A DNA stretch of 64,000 bases from JANRKF01 sp033763575 (GTDB lineage: Bacteria > Pseudomonadota > Alphaproteobacteria > Rickettsiales > SXRF01), in NCBI GenBank assembly GCA_033763575.1, contig JANRKF010000013.1:1-64000 (forward strand), given 5' to 3'. Within the stretch, counting starts at the first letter, position 1. Each line of letters begins with the position of its first letter. Positions 1 through 8,098 of this stretch are shown here, piece by piece. The translations under genes were made by a program, and so were the position numbers. The notes under the pieces are model-generated. The model had not been told where the DNA came from. It did not search any database and saw only the letters and a list, made by a program, of their open reading frames with translations.

Positions 1-1
1 A

Positions 2-1225
2 TTCGCCACGCCGCGCCGCACGGAAATTGAGCTTTCAGAATTTGAAGCCGACATCGAGGATCTGATCCAGCGTGAAGACATGGTCGTCACCGTCACCGCC
101 AACGGCTACATCAAGCGCACCGCGCTTTCCACCTACCGCGCACAGCGCCGTGGCGGCAAGGGCAGGGCGGCGATGGCCGTGCGCGATGAGGACATCACCA
201 GCGAGCTGCTGGTGGTGAACACCCACACGCCGGTGCTGTTTTTCTCCAGCACGGGCAAGGTCTATAAACTCAAGGTTTACCGCTTGCCACTGGGCGCGGC
301 GAACACTCGCGGCAAGGCCCTGGTCAACATTTTCCCGCTGGAGCAGGGCGAGACCATCACCACTTTCATGCCGCTGCCGGAAGATGAAACGCAGTGGGAC
401 GAAATGCATATTTTCTTTGCGACCGCTGCGGGCAATGTCCGCCGCAACGATCTCTCCGATTTCCATGATATCCGCGCCAACGGCAAGATCGCGATTCGTC
501 TTGATGACAGCGACAAGCTGGTCGCCGTGCGCGCCTGCACCGAGGCCGACCACGTGCTACTCGCCGCCAAATCCGGCAAATGCATCCGCTTCCCGGTCGA
601 TGCCGTGCGCGTCTTCAAATCCCGCACGTCGGACGGTGTGCGCGGCATGAAACTCGGCAAAGGCGATGAAGTGGTGTCGATGAGCATCTTAAACGGCATC
701 TCCTGCACCGCGGAAGAGCGCGCCGCCTATGTGAAATACGCCGCCGCCAAGCGCCGTGCCGATGATGAAACGGTTGAGGAAACCGCGAGCGACGAGGAAA
801 CCATCGCCGATATCGCGCTCTCGCCGGAGCGTATCGCCGAGTTGGAAGCGGCGGAGGAATTCATCCTCACCGTCACCGAAAACGGCTTCGGCAAGCGCAG
901 CTCCGCTTATGAATACCGCACCACCGGCCGCGGCGGTTCGGGCATTACCAACATCGTCACCAGTGAGCGCAACGGCAGCGTGGTAGCCAGCCGCCCGGTC
1001 GAGCAGAGCGGCGGGCAGATCATGCTGATGACCGATCGCGCCACCATCATCCGCACGCCGCTGGATGAAATCCGCATCGCGGGGCGCAACACTCAGGGCG
1101 TCACCATCCTTAAAACCGGCAAAGGCGAGCATGTCGTCGCCGTCGTCACCCTGCCGGAAGGCGAAGAGGGTGAGGAAATAGAGGAAGGCGAAGGCATTCA
1201 GGGTGGCGAAACGGCAGCAGAATAA
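2..1225 (+). CDS. gyrA: DNA gyrase subunit A, C-terminal part (5' truncated by window edge)
   Basis: The open frame enters from the left edge and codes for the C-terminal beta-pinwheel of GyrA, the DNA-wrapping domain that lets gyrase introduce negative supercoils. Visible signs are the pinwheel repeats, with a GyrA-box-like segment QRRGGKGR near codon 40 and the related TGRGGSG near codon 305, and blade motifs such as NGYIKRT, TGKVYKLK and NGFGKRS. The frame extends upstream of the first ATG (position 80) through residues typical of GyrA (RTEIELSEFEADIEDLI), so position 80 is not the start. It ends in an acidic, glycine- and glutamate-rich tail, as in other GyrA proteins. The catalytic N-terminal half lies outside the window. 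ParC is less likely because the GyrA-box is conserved. Confidence 0.95.
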   Translation, partial: FATPRRTEIELSEFEADIEDLIQREDMVVTVTANGYIKRTALSTYRAQRRGGKGRAAMAVRDEDITSELLVVNTHTPVLFFSSTGKVYKLKVYRLPLGAANTRGKALVNIFPLEQGETITTFMPLPEDETQWDEMHIFFATAAGNVRRNDLSDFHDIRANGKIAIRLDDSDKLVAVRACTEADHVLLAAKSGKCIRFPVDAVRVFKSRTSDGVRGMKLGKGDEVVSMSILNGISCTAEERAAYVKYAAAKRRADDETVEETASDEETIADIALSPERIAELEAAEEFILTVTENGFGKRSSAYEYRTTGRGGSGITNIVTSERNGSVVASRPVEQSGGQIMLMTDRATIIRTPLDEIRIAGRNTQGVTILKTGKGEHVVAVVTLPEGEEGEEIEEGEGIQGGETAAE

Positions 1226-1264
1226 ATCATCTTTTCTTTATAAAATTTCGGCTACAGGTCGCTT

Positions 1265-2119
1265 ATGGGTATCATAACGAAAATGACGGTGTGGCTTGCC
1301 GGAATGCTTGCCTTATCCGCCTGCGCACAGGCGGATATTCTTAACGCCATCATTCCAACCGGCGGCATGGAAATCCACAAGGATATCGCCTATGGCGATC
1401 TGCCTCGCCAGACGCTGGATGTCTATACACCCAAAAAACTGGAAACCACCGCGCCAGTGGTGATATTTTTCCATGGCGGCGCATGGAAAATGGGCAATAA
1501 GGACCTTTACCTGTTCGTCGCCGAAGCCCTCACATCGCGTGGTTATGTCGTCGTGATTCCTAATTACCGCCTCTATCCCGATGCCTATTTCCCCGCCTTC
1601 ATGGATGATGCGGCGCAGGCGTTCGCATGGACACGTAAAAATATCGCGCAACATAAAGGCCAGCCTGAAAATATTTTTCTCTCCGGCCACTCGGCGGGCG
1701 CGCATATGGCAGTGCTGATGACGGTCGATGAGCGTTACCTCAAAAAAGCAGGGATGGTGCGCAGCATGATCCGCGGCACCATCGGCATCGCGGGCCCGTA
1801 TGATTTCCTGCCTATGACAGACCCGGATGTGATCGGTGTCTTCAGTAAACGCCCGGAAAAAGAGAGCCAGCCTATCAATTACGTGGGTAAGGATATGCCG
1901 CCGATGCTGCTGGTGCATGGCGATACAGATGACGAGGTGCTGCTCAAAAACACGGTCAATATGACGGATGCGCTACGCGTCAAGGGCAACGAGGTGGAGA
2001 TGAATGTCTATCCGAAAATCGGGCATATCGTGATCATCCTCTCGATCGCAAAAGGTTTTCGCGAAAAAACGCCGCTGCTGGATCAGATAGACGCATTTAT
2101 CCGCCAGCATAAGCAATAA
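1265..2119 (+). CDS. alpha/beta-hydrolase (BD-FAE/carboxylesterase-like), probable lipoprotein
   Basis: This is a serine hydrolase of the hormone-sensitive lipase/carboxylesterase group, and its substrate cannot be told from sequence. The oxyanion-hole motif HGGAW (about residue 70), the nucleophile elbow GHSAGAH (about residue 142), the acid loop HGDTDDEV (about residue 219) and a C-terminal GHI histidine make a complete catalytic triad. The N-terminus is a short signal with lipobox LSAC, so the enzyme is probably lipid-anchored facing the periplasm. It stands alone, 40 bp after gyrA and convergent with the RluA gene, whose stop is 3 bp away. The family includes kynurenine formamidase and isoprenylcysteine esterases, and either remains possible. 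Confidence 0.8.
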   Translation: MGIITKMTVWLAGMLALSACAQADILNAIIPTGGMEIHKDIAYGDLPRQTLDVYTPKKLETTAPVVIFFHGGAWKMGNKDLYLFVAEALTSRGYVVVIPNYRLYPDAYFPAFMDDAAQAFAWTRKNIAQHKGQPENIFLSGHSAGAHMAVLMTVDERYLKKAGMVRSMIRGTIGIAGPYDFLPMTDPDVIGVFSKRPEKESQPINYVGKDMPPMLLVHGDTDDEVLLKNTVNMTDALRVKGNEVEMNVYPKIGHIVIILSIAKGFREKTPLLDQIDAFIRQHKQ

Positions 2120-2122
2120 TAT

Positions 2123-2791
2123 TTAAGCCATTTTCTCCAGCATCAGCTGCATATGCTCCGGCAGCGGTGCTTCGGCCATGATCGGCGGTTTTTTGTCGTG
2201 ATAGGGTAACACAATGCTGCTGGCATGCAGTTGCAGCGGTATTTTTTCCGGCATTTTTACCTCGCCGTTATACACCCACTCACCAAGGATCGGATGGCCA
2301 ATCGCCGCCAGATGCACACGGAGCTGATGAGTGCGGCCGGTTTTTGGTGAGAGTTCCACCAGGCTTATTTGCCCATTGGTTTTGAGCAGTTTGTAGTCGG
2401 TGCGCGCCTCCTGCCCGGCCTCATCCACCTTCATCCACCAGCGGTGTTTGGCTTTTTCCTGCTTGGCGAGCTTGAGTTCAATCGTGCCTTGTTCCTGGGG
2501 AGTTCCCACCACCACCGCCAGATAGGTCTTCTCGATCCGCTGGCTGGAAAATAGAAGCTGTAGCCGCTGTAGCGCCTGTTTATGCCGCCCCAGCACGAGG
2601 CAGCCGCTGGTGGCGCGGTCGAGCCGGTGGGCGAGTTGCGGCACCATGGGCAGCCCGAATTGCAGCTGGTGAAAATATTTTTCCAGCGTGTCATCGTCGC
2701 CAAAACCCTTATGCACCGCGATGTTGGCCGGCTTATTAATCACCAGCACCGAAGCGTCGCGATGCAGGATGAGCGCCGGTAAGTCTACCAT
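2123..2791 (-). CDS. RluA-family pseudouridine synthase
   Basis: The protein isomerises specific uridines in rRNA or tRNA to pseudouridine in the cytoplasm. It has the family signature HRLDRATSGCLVLGRH with the catalytic Asp (about residue 58), then the KTGRTHQLRVHLA strand (about residue 150) and a PLQLHA motif near the end. At 222 residues it is a short RluA member without the N-terminal S4 RNA-binding domain, so it resembles RluA or TruC rather than RluC/RluD. Which RNA position it modifies cannot be decided. It diverges from the exbB operon. Confidence 0.85.
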   Translation of the reverse strand: MVDLPALILHRDASVLVINKPANIAVHKGFGDDDTLEKYFHQLQFGLPMVPQLAHRLDRATSGCLVLGRHKQALQRLQLLFSSQRIEKTYLAVVVGTPQEQGTIELKLAKQEKAKHRWWMKVDEAGQEARTDYKLLKTNGQISLVELSPKTGRTHQLRVHLAAIGHPILGEWVYNGEVKMPEKIPLQLHASSIVLPYHDKKPPIMAEAPLPEHMQLMLEKMA

Positions 2792-2903
2792 ATCAGAAAT
2801 TTAAAAATAGGTATGCAGCCGCTCGCAGCCGCCGCAATGGCACATAAAATCACAATACGCATAACAAAAATCCCGGTAAGTCACGTTAGCCGCCCATTAT
2901 AAA

Positions 2904-2932
2904 TTGACAAAAGCCCTTGGCAACGGCTTAAT
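2904..2932 (+). promoter_or_regulatory. candidate sigma70-type promoter of the exbB operon
   Basis: A TTGACA box (2904-2909) is followed after 17 bp by CTTAAT (2927-2932). It lies 24 bp before the exbB start and the ribosome site AGGAG (2942-2946). The -35 is perfect and the -10 partial. No Fur box could be recognised next to it. Confidence 0.4.
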
Positions 2933-2955
2933 CCGGGGAAACAGGAGAAATTACC

Positions 2956-3711
2956 ATGATTGACCTCGGAATGCTGCAAAAAGGCGGCGTCATGATGCTG
3001 GTGCTGCTGGCACTGTCGGTGTATTCGCTGACGGTGATTGTGTTTAAGATCATACAATTCCGCAAAGCGCATGTGTTTGAGCGCAGTTTTATCGAGCCGG
3101 CGCTGCAGGAAATCAAGGACGGCGACCGGCTGAAAGCCACGCTCACCCTGGAGAATACCAACGGCCCGATTGCGCGGATCATGCGGGTGACGTTTGCCTG
3201 CGTGGCCAACCGTGAAATGTCGCAGAAGAGCAAGGAAGCGGAGATTACGCGCATTGGCTCGGCGGATATCCGCTACCTCGAATCCTACCTGCGGAGTTTA
3301 GAGATGGTGGCGATGATTGCCCCGCTCACTGGGCTTCTCGGCACCGTGATCGGCATGATTAATGCCTTTTCCAAGCTGTCGCTTTCGGGTTCGCGGGTCG
3401 ATCCTACCATGCTCGCAGGCGGCATCTGGGAAGCACTGCTCACCACGGCGGGCGGGCTGGCAGTGGCCATTCCGGCGCTGGCCGCGCATTATATTTTGGA
3501 CGGCATCGTTGAAAAAGTCCGCGCCACCATGAAAGACGTGTCGGTGCAGATATTGTCGCTGGAGGATGAATTCCGCCGCAACGAGCGACTACACGCCATC
3601 GCCGAGGCCAGGCGCGCCGAGGAGGAACGCAAGGCGCGTGGCACGGAAGCGGTCGAAGTTGCGCCGAAACACACCTCCACCCTGCATTTGCTGAGCCCGA
3701 AATACTCATGA
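2956..3711 (+). CDS. exbB: ExbB/TolQ/MotA-family proton channel protein
   Basis: This is the inner-membrane channel subunit that uses the proton motive force to drive TonB. The membrane segment near residues 10-35 (MMLVLLALSVYSLTVIVFKI) is followed by a cytoplasmic domain. The conserved MotA/ExbB pair follows, with LEMVAMIAPLTGLLGTVIGMI (about residues 115-137) and the segment WEALLTTAGGLAVAIPALAAHY (about residues 158-180), which carries the usual Thr and Pro. The charged C-terminal tail is longer than in many homologues. It overlaps exbD by 4 bp and is the first gene of exbB-exbD-exbD-tonB. The TonB-like gene at the end of the operon favours ExbB over TolQ, and no tolA, tolB or pal is present. 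Confidence 0.88.
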   Translation: MIDLGMLQKGGVMMLVLLALSVYSLTVIVFKIIQFRKAHVFERSFIEPALQEIKDGDRLKATLTLENTNGPIARIMRVTFACVANREMSQKSKEAEITRIGSADIRYLESYLRSLEMVAMIAPLTGLLGTVIGMINAFSKLSLSGSRVDPTMLAGGIWEALLTTAGGLAVAIPALAAHYILDGIVEKVRATMKDVSVQILSLEDEFRRNERLHAIAEARRAEEERKARGTEAVEVAPKHTSTLHLLSPKYS

Positions 3712-4118
3712 TCGACTTCAGGCACACGAAGCGCCATGGAATGCGCGGATTGCCGCTGACACCGCTGATCGACGTGGTGTTCATCCTGATTATCTTCTTC
3801 ATGCTCACCACTTCGTTCATGCGCGTTGAATCGCTGGAGCTTATTTTGCCGTCAAAGGGTGGCAAGGCGGCGGAACGGCAGGAGGTGGTGCGGCTTTATC
3901 TTTATGCCAACGGCGAGCTGCAGCTCGGCAAACGCAAGCTGGATAACGAAGAGCTGGGAGCGGCGCTTGCCCAAATGTTTGAAAAAGACCCGGCGACCAA
4001 AATGATGGTGCTAACCGGCAAGGACGTCACCATGCAACAGATGGTGGCGGCGATGGACCGCATCTATGAGGCGGGCGGGCAAAGCATTTTCGTGCGTAAA
4101 TGGGTGGGGGGCAGGTGA
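3708..4118 (+). CDS. exbD: ExbD/TolR-family transporter protein, first copy
   Basis: This is the stator partner of ExbB. It has a short basic N-terminus, one membrane helix with the conserved proton-carrying Asp (PLIDVVFILIIFFMLTTSF, about residues 18-36), and a periplasmic domain ending in the IxxAGxxSIFV-type strand. Its 136 residues match the family. The start overlaps exbB (ATGA). Its own stop TGA at 4116-4118 overlaps an ATG at 4118 that appears to be the original start of the next exbD gene. Two exbD genes per operon is usual in several alphaproteobacterial Ton systems, where the products probably form a heteromeric stator. Confidence 0.9.
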   Translation: MIDFRHTKRHGMRGLPLTPLIDVVFILIIFFMLTTSFMRVESLELILPSKGGKAAERQEVVRLYLYANGELQLGKRKLDNEELGAALAQMFEKDPATKMMVLTGKDVTMQQMVAAMDRIYEAGGQSIFVRKWVGGR

Positions 4119-4240
4119 TGCTCGAATTTGACCGCACCTGTTATTGTCATTCCTGCGAAGGCAGGAATCTCTTTGCCAGCGCACTCGGTTGCCTCAACAG
4201 GGATCCCCGCCTGCGCGGGGATGACGGAGGGGAAAAGTAA
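4118..4240 (+). CDS. 40-codon mini-ORF made by a repeat insertion at the exbD2 start
   Basis: The ATG at 4118 opens with MLEFDR, the same six residues that begin the real second ExbD at 4240. It then reads through a palindromic repeat and stops at TAA 4238-4240, which overlaps the ATG of exbD2 (TAATG). What is seen: a duplicated gene start, an open frame through the repeat and a coupled stop-start. What is inferred: the repeat split the old ATGA-coupled start, and the mini-ORF now passes ribosomes on to exbD2. The peptide itself is unlikely to have a function. Confidence 0.5.
   Translation: MLEFDRTCYCHSCEGRNLFASALGCLNRDPRLRGDDGGEK
4139..4234 (+). repeat. palindromic repeat element between the exbD genes
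   Basis: Two hairpins are present: TCATTCCTGCGAAGGCAGGA (from 4148) and GGATCCCCGCCTGCGCGGGG (from about 4200), followed by ATGAC. The ends are inverted (GTCATTCC... and ...GGGGATGAC), as in short interspersed palindromic elements common in alphaproteobacteria. The element is flanked by near-identical 21-bp copies of the exbD2 start (4118-4138 and 4240-4260). Confidence 0.8.
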
Positions 4241-4659
4241 TGCTGGAATTTGACCGCGCACCGCGTAAACCGCTTGAAGTCAGCCTGATTCCGCTGATCG
4301 ATATTTCGATGTTCCTGCTGATTTTTTTCATGGTGGCGGGCGCGGTGCAGAAGTTCGAGATACTGCAGATTGATCCGCCGGTGGCACAAAGCGGCAAGCT
4401 GGTGGATGAGGGGCATCTGGTGATTTTGCTTGGCAAGCGCGACGAGCTTATCATCGGCGAGGATATTATTCCGCTGGAGCAAACGCGGGAATTCCTGACG
4501 CCGCTGCTGGCGAAGAACCCGAACAAGGTTATTACGGTGAAGGCCGATGCGGCGGCTGACGCCGGGCGCGTTATCGATGTGATGGATGCGATCAAGGCGG
4601 CGGGCGGCAGGCAGCTTTCCATCGTCACCCAGTCGAAGGCGGTGGCGCATGTGGAATAA
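4240..4659 (+). CDS. exbD: ExbD/TolR-family transporter protein, second copy
   Basis: The second stator subunit has a membrane helix with the essential Asp in PLIDISMFLLIFFMVAGA (about residues 15-32) and a periplasmic ExbD domain ending VMDAIKAAGGRQLSIV. It is only distantly similar to the first copy. The start at 4240 is chosen because the whole ExbD domain follows it in frame. The ATG at 4118 is 122 bp upstream and out of frame. The gene overlaps tonB by 11 bp. Confidence 0.88.
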   Translation: MLEFDRAPRKPLEVSLIPLIDISMFLLIFFMVAGAVQKFEILQIDPPVAQSGKLVDEGHLVILLGKRDELIIGEDIIPLEQTREFLTPLLAKNPNKVITVKADAAADAGRVIDVMDAIKAAGGRQLSIVTQSKAVAHVE

Positions 4660-5329
4660 CAGTCACCAGCCGCGCTTGCCTTATATGCTCAGCGAAAAAC
4701 ATTTCGCAATGACGCTGTGCGTGGTGCTGTTGCTGCATGCCAGCAGCTTTATTGCCTGGAGCATGTCGCCTTCGAAGCCGGTGCAGAATATTCCCATCCG
4801 CACCATGAACATCCGGCTCGGCGAGGCCGACGATACGCTGGACGCGGCGGAGAACAAGGCGTTCTCCAGCAACGCGCCGCAGGTGGAAGCGGTGATCGAC
4901 AAGCTGGCGGATGAAGTTTTCATACCCAAGCCCAAGCCCGCGCCGGAAAAAGACGAGATGAAGCAATATGTGCGCGAAACCAACGCGCCGTTGAAAAAAA
5001 CCACGAAGGGCAGCAAGACCGGCGCCCGCGATGCCGAGATCATGTCGCGCTATACGCAGCTCATTTCGCTGTGGATACAGAAATTCAAGGTTTATCCCGA
5101 AGAGGCGCGGCAGAAGGGCCTGAAAGGCTCGACGGTGGTGCGCATCCGCATCGACCGCCGCGGCACCATCCATTATTATTCGCTTGAGCGTTCGACCGGA
5201 ATACCGTTGCTCGACAACGCCGCGATTGATATGATACGCCGCGCCAATCCCGTTCCTGCGGTGCCGGATGATTATCCGGCGGGCGATGTGTTTGAATTTC
5301 TTGTGCCGGTAAATTTCTCATTGTTATGA
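4649..5329 (+). CDS. tonB: TonB-family energy transducer
   Basis: This protein spans the periplasm and passes energy from the ExbB/ExbD motor to outer-membrane receptors. It has a short cytoplasmic N-terminus, one membrane anchor (about residues 17-36, MTLCVVLLLHASSFIAWSM), a short Pro/Lys stretch (about residue 93, FIPKPKPAPEK), and the C-terminal TonB domain from about residue 140. That domain carries YPEEARQKGLKGSTVVRIRIDRRG and the last strand FEFLVPVNFSLL. The ATG at 4649, inside the end of exbD2, is used because frames further upstream lack a plausible signal anchor. The proline-rich linker is short, so this TonB may reach a smaller distance than the E. coli one. Confidence 0.85.
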   Translation: MWNNSHQPRLPYMLSEKHFAMTLCVVLLLHASSFIAWSMSPSKPVQNIPIRTMNIRLGEADDTLDAAENKAFSSNAPQVEAVIDKLADEVFIPKPKPAPEKDEMKQYVRETNAPLKKTTKGSKTGARDAEIMSRYTQLISLWIQKFKVYPEEARQKGLKGSTVVRIRIDRRGTIHYYSLERSTGIPLLDNAAIDMIRRANPVPAVPDDYPAGDVFEFLVPVNFSLL

Positions 5330-6351
5330 ACGCTTACAAAAATATCCTCGCGACCGGCGGCGCCGGGTTTATCGGCAGCACCTTCGTTGCGCAATGCGTG
5401 GCGCGTGGCTGCAAAGTGGTGGTGCTCGATAAGCTCACCTATGCCGGGCGCCGCGAGAACCTCGAGTGGATTAGCGAGGAGGGCTTGTCACGCCGTAGCC
5501 TTGGCGAAGGCGGATGGGAGCTGGTGGTGGGCGATATTTGCGACCGCGAGCTGGCGCTGAAATTATTGCGCGACCACCATATCGACGCGCTGGTGAATTT
5601 CGCGGCGGAATCGCATGTCGATAATTCCATCTCCGGCCCCAAGGCCTTTGTCGATACCAATATCACCGGCACGTTTATGTTGCTGGAAGCGGCACGCGAA
5701 TATGCCAAAGCGAAAAATAATTTCCGCTATGTGCAGATTTCTACCGATGAAGTGTATGGCGAGCTGGGCGACACCGGAAAATTCTCGGAGACGACCCACT
5801 ACGCACCGAATTCGCCCTATTCCGCAAGCAAAGCGGCGGCGGATCATCTGGTGCGGGCGTGGCATGAAACTTACGGGCTGGATACGATTACCACCCACTG
5901 CACCAATAATTACGGGCCGCGCCAGCATCCGGAAAAACTCATCCCGCGTATGATCGCTTGCGCGCTCGCTGGTGAAAAACTGCCGGTCTATGGCAAGGGT
6001 ACGAATGTGCGGGATTGGATTCATGTGGAAGACCATGCAAACGGCGTGTGGCTGGCGCTCACCAGGGGTAAGGCCGGGCAGGCCTATGATTTTGGCGGCA
6101 ATGCCGAGGAGCAGAATATCAATCTGGTGAAAAAAATCTGCGCGATTCTGGATGTGAAACGGCCCAAGAATTCCGGCAAATATGAAGAGCAGATTGCGTT
6201 TGTCACCGACCGCCTCGGCCATGATTTGCGCTATGCGATGGATGATAGCAAGGCGCAGCATGAGCTTGGTTTTGCGCGGGAATATACGCTGGAAAAAGGC
6301 CTGGAGATGACGGTGGAGTGGTATCTGGAAATAAAAAAGGAACAAATATGA
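5326..6351 (+). CDS. rmlB: dTDP-glucose 4,6-dehydratase
   Basis: This NAD-dependent extended SDR makes dTDP-4-keto-6-deoxyglucose, the second step to dTDP-L-rhamnose. It shows the Rossmann motif TGGAGFIG (about residue 11), the LTYAG substrate-loop motif, ESHVDNSI, the catalytic STDEVYGE and the YSASKAAADHL Tyr-Lys pair, NNYGPRQHPEKLIPR, and a DRLGHDLRYA end. Between LTYAG and VGDICD there is an extra stretch of about nine residues (residues 52-66, GLSRRSLGEGGWE) not present in the E. coli enzyme. It matches a palindromic repeat in the DNA. The start overlaps the tonB stop, and the stop overlaps rmlA (ATGA). Confidence 0.95.
   Translation: MNAYKNILATGGAGFIGSTFVAQCVARGCKVVVLDKLTYAGRRENLEWISEEGLSRRSLGEGGWELVVGDICDRELALKLLRDHHIDALVNFAAESHVDNSISGPKAFVDTNITGTFMLLEAAREYAKAKNNFRYVQISTDEVYGELGDTGKFSETTHYAPNSPYSASKAAADHLVRAWHETYGLDTITTHCTNNYGPRQHPEKLIPRMIACALAGEKLPVYGKGTNVRDWIHVEDHANGVWLALTRGKAGQAYDFGGNAEEQNINLVKKICAILDVKRPKNSGKYEEQIAFVTDRLGHDLRYAMDDSKAQHELGFAREYTLEKGLEMTVEWYLEIKKEQI
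5481..5517 (+). repeat. in-frame palindromic repeat inside rmlB
   Basis: The hairpin GCCTTGGCGAAGGC (5498-5511) sits in a segment coding for RRSLGEGG. A near-identical noncoding sequence, GAAGCCTTAGCGAAGGCGG, occurs at 22048-22066. The encoded residues fall in a surface loop region of RmlB where other members are shorter, so the insertion is probably tolerated. Confidence 0.65.
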
Positions 6352-7217
6352 AAGGCATCATTTTAGCCGGGGGGTCGGGCACGCGTTTGGCGCCGATGAC
6401 GTCGATCGTCAGCAAACAAATGCTGCCGGTTTACGACAAGCCGATGCTCTACTATCCGCTATCAGTGCTGATGATGGCGGGTATTCGCGACATCCTCATC
6501 ATCTCCACCCCACGTGATTTGCCGATGATGGAACAGTTGCTGGGCGATGGAAAATCGCTCGGCCTTCGCATTTCCTACAAGGTGCAGCCGAAGCCGGAAG
6601 GCATCGCGCAGGCCTTCGTGCTGGGAGAAGAATTTATCGGGAGTGACCCGGTCTGCCTCATTCTTGGCGATAATATCTTTTACGGCTCGGCGATTGATGA
6701 CAGCGTGCAAAACGCCGCCGCCCTTACCAGCGGCGCGAAAGTATTTGCTTACCGCGTGAGCGACCCGGAGCGTTATGGCGTGGTCGAGATGGATGCTTCG
6801 GGCAAGGCGCTTTCCATCGAAGAAAAACCGAAAAACCCGAAATCGAATTACGCGGTGACGGGTTTATATTTTTACGACAACAAAGTGGTCGAAATTTCTA
6901 AAAATATGAAGCCTTCGGCGCGTGGCGAGCTGGAAATCACGGCGGTGAATGAGGCGTATCTCAGGCAGGGCGAACTCATGGTCGAGGTGATGGGACGCGG
7001 CACCGCGTGGCTCGATACCGGCACGCCGGATTCATTGCTCGCGGCCAGCCAGTTCGTGCAAACCATCGAAGCGCGCCAAGGCTTGAAAATTGCCTGTTTG
7101 GAAGAAATCGCGCTGGCACGCGGCTTCATCAGCGCTGCTGAATTTTCAGCGCTGGCCAAGGCTTACGGCAATAATGATTATGGCCATTATTTGCGGCAGC
7201 TGGTGGGGGCGGGATGA
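6348..7217 (+). CDS. rmlA: glucose-1-phosphate thymidylyltransferase
   Basis: The enzyme joins dTTP and glucose-1-phosphate to dTDP-glucose, the first step of dTDP-rhamnose synthesis. The nucleotide-binding signature GIILAGGSGTRLAPMT is at the very N-terminus. KPMLYYPLS, the metal-site motif LILGDNIFYG, EEKPKNPKSNYAVTGLYFYD and GRGTAWLDTGT follow. The ATG at 6348 overlaps the rmlB stop and gives the expected 289 residues. An in-frame ATG 30 bp earlier would only add residues coded inside rmlB. Confidence 0.95.
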   Translation: MKGIILAGGSGTRLAPMTSIVSKQMLPVYDKPMLYYPLSVLMMAGIRDILIISTPRDLPMMEQLLGDGKSLGLRISYKVQPKPEGIAQAFVLGEEFIGSDPVCLILGDNIFYGSAIDDSVQNAAALTSGAKVFAYRVSDPERYGVVEMDASGKALSIEEKPKNPKSNYAVTGLYFYDNKVVEISKNMKPSARGELEITAVNEAYLRQGELMVEVMGRGTAWLDTGTPDSLLAASQFVQTIEARQGLKIACLEEIALARGFISAAEFSALAKAYGNNDYGHYLRQLVGAG

Positions 7218-8098
7218 TCCTCGTCCTCGGCAAAAACGGGCAGGTCGGCGGCGCGCTGGCGAAGTTGCTGGGAAGCGGCGAAGTCGCTTTCGATTCGCAG
7301 GAGATCAATCTTACCCAGCCCGATTTTACCGACCGGCTTACGGTGCTTTTCCAGCAGCATGATTTCAGCACCATCATCAATGCCGCCGCCTACACGCAGG
7401 TTGACAAGGCGGAGAGCGAGCCGGAGCTTGCCATGCGCATCAACGGCAATGCAGTGGGCGAGCTGGCGGGCTGGTGCAAAACGCATGACGTGACGCTCGT
7501 GCATTACTCCACCGATTACGTCTTCGACGGCAGCGGCACGAAGCCACACACGGAAGAAGAAGCGACCGCGCCGCTTTCGGTCTATGGCGAAAGCAAACTG
7601 CGGGGCGAGCGGCTCATCACGGAATCGGGCGCGGAGCATCTTATTGTCCGCACGTCATGGGTGTACGATGCGAGTGGGAAAAATTTTTTCACCACCATGC
7701 GCCGTCTTTTTATGGAACGTGAAGAGCTGAAAATAGTCGCCGACCAGGCGGGTGCGCCGACCTATGCGCCACACCTGGCGCGTGCCACGCTTGCCGCGCT
7801 GGAAGCGGCGAAAAAAACCGAGCATTTCCCATCGGGAATCTATCATCTCTGCGGCGGCAGTGAAACCAGCTGGTATGGATTTGCGCGGGCGATTTTAGGG
7901 CTTGCAAGTGGGCATGAATCAGGCATTAAATGCAGGCAGCTTCAACCGATACCCACGTGCGAATATCCGACGGAGGCGTTGCGCCCGCTGAATTCACGGC
8001 TGGATTGCACCAAGGCAGAAACAACGTTCGGCGTGAGGTTGCCGCATTGGGAGGACGCCCTAAAAGAATGCTATGAAAGTATCAGGCTGCGACATTGA
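7214..8098 (+). CDS. rmlD: dTDP-4-dehydrorhamnose reductase
   Basis: This NAD(P)H-dependent SDR carries out the last reduction to dTDP-L-rhamnose. The cofactor motif GKNGQVGG lies at residue 6, INAAAYTQVDKAE near residue 57, the catalytic Thr/Tyr/Lys set in HYSTDYVFDG and PLSVYGESKLRGE, and TSWVYDASGKNFF near residue 150. It overlaps rmlA (ATGA) and rmlC (26 bp), so the four rml genes are one translationally coupled unit in the order B-A-D-C. Confidence 0.94.
   Translation: MILVLGKNGQVGGALAKLLGSGEVAFDSQEINLTQPDFTDRLTVLFQQHDFSTIINAAAYTQVDKAESEPELAMRINGNAVGELAGWCKTHDVTLVHYSTDYVFDGSGTKPHTEEEATAPLSVYGESKLRGERLITESGAEHLIVRTSWVYDASGKNFFTTMRRLFMEREELKIVADQAGAPTYAPHLARATLAALEAAKKTEHFPSGIYHLCGGSETSWYGFARAILGLASGHESGIKCRQLQPIPTCEYPTEALRPLNSRLDCTKAETTFGVRLPHWEDALKECYESIRLRH

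Noticed and set aside
35..553. 172-codon frame on the minus strand over gyrA
   Set aside because: It is antisense to a clear GyrA reading frame and has no family features.
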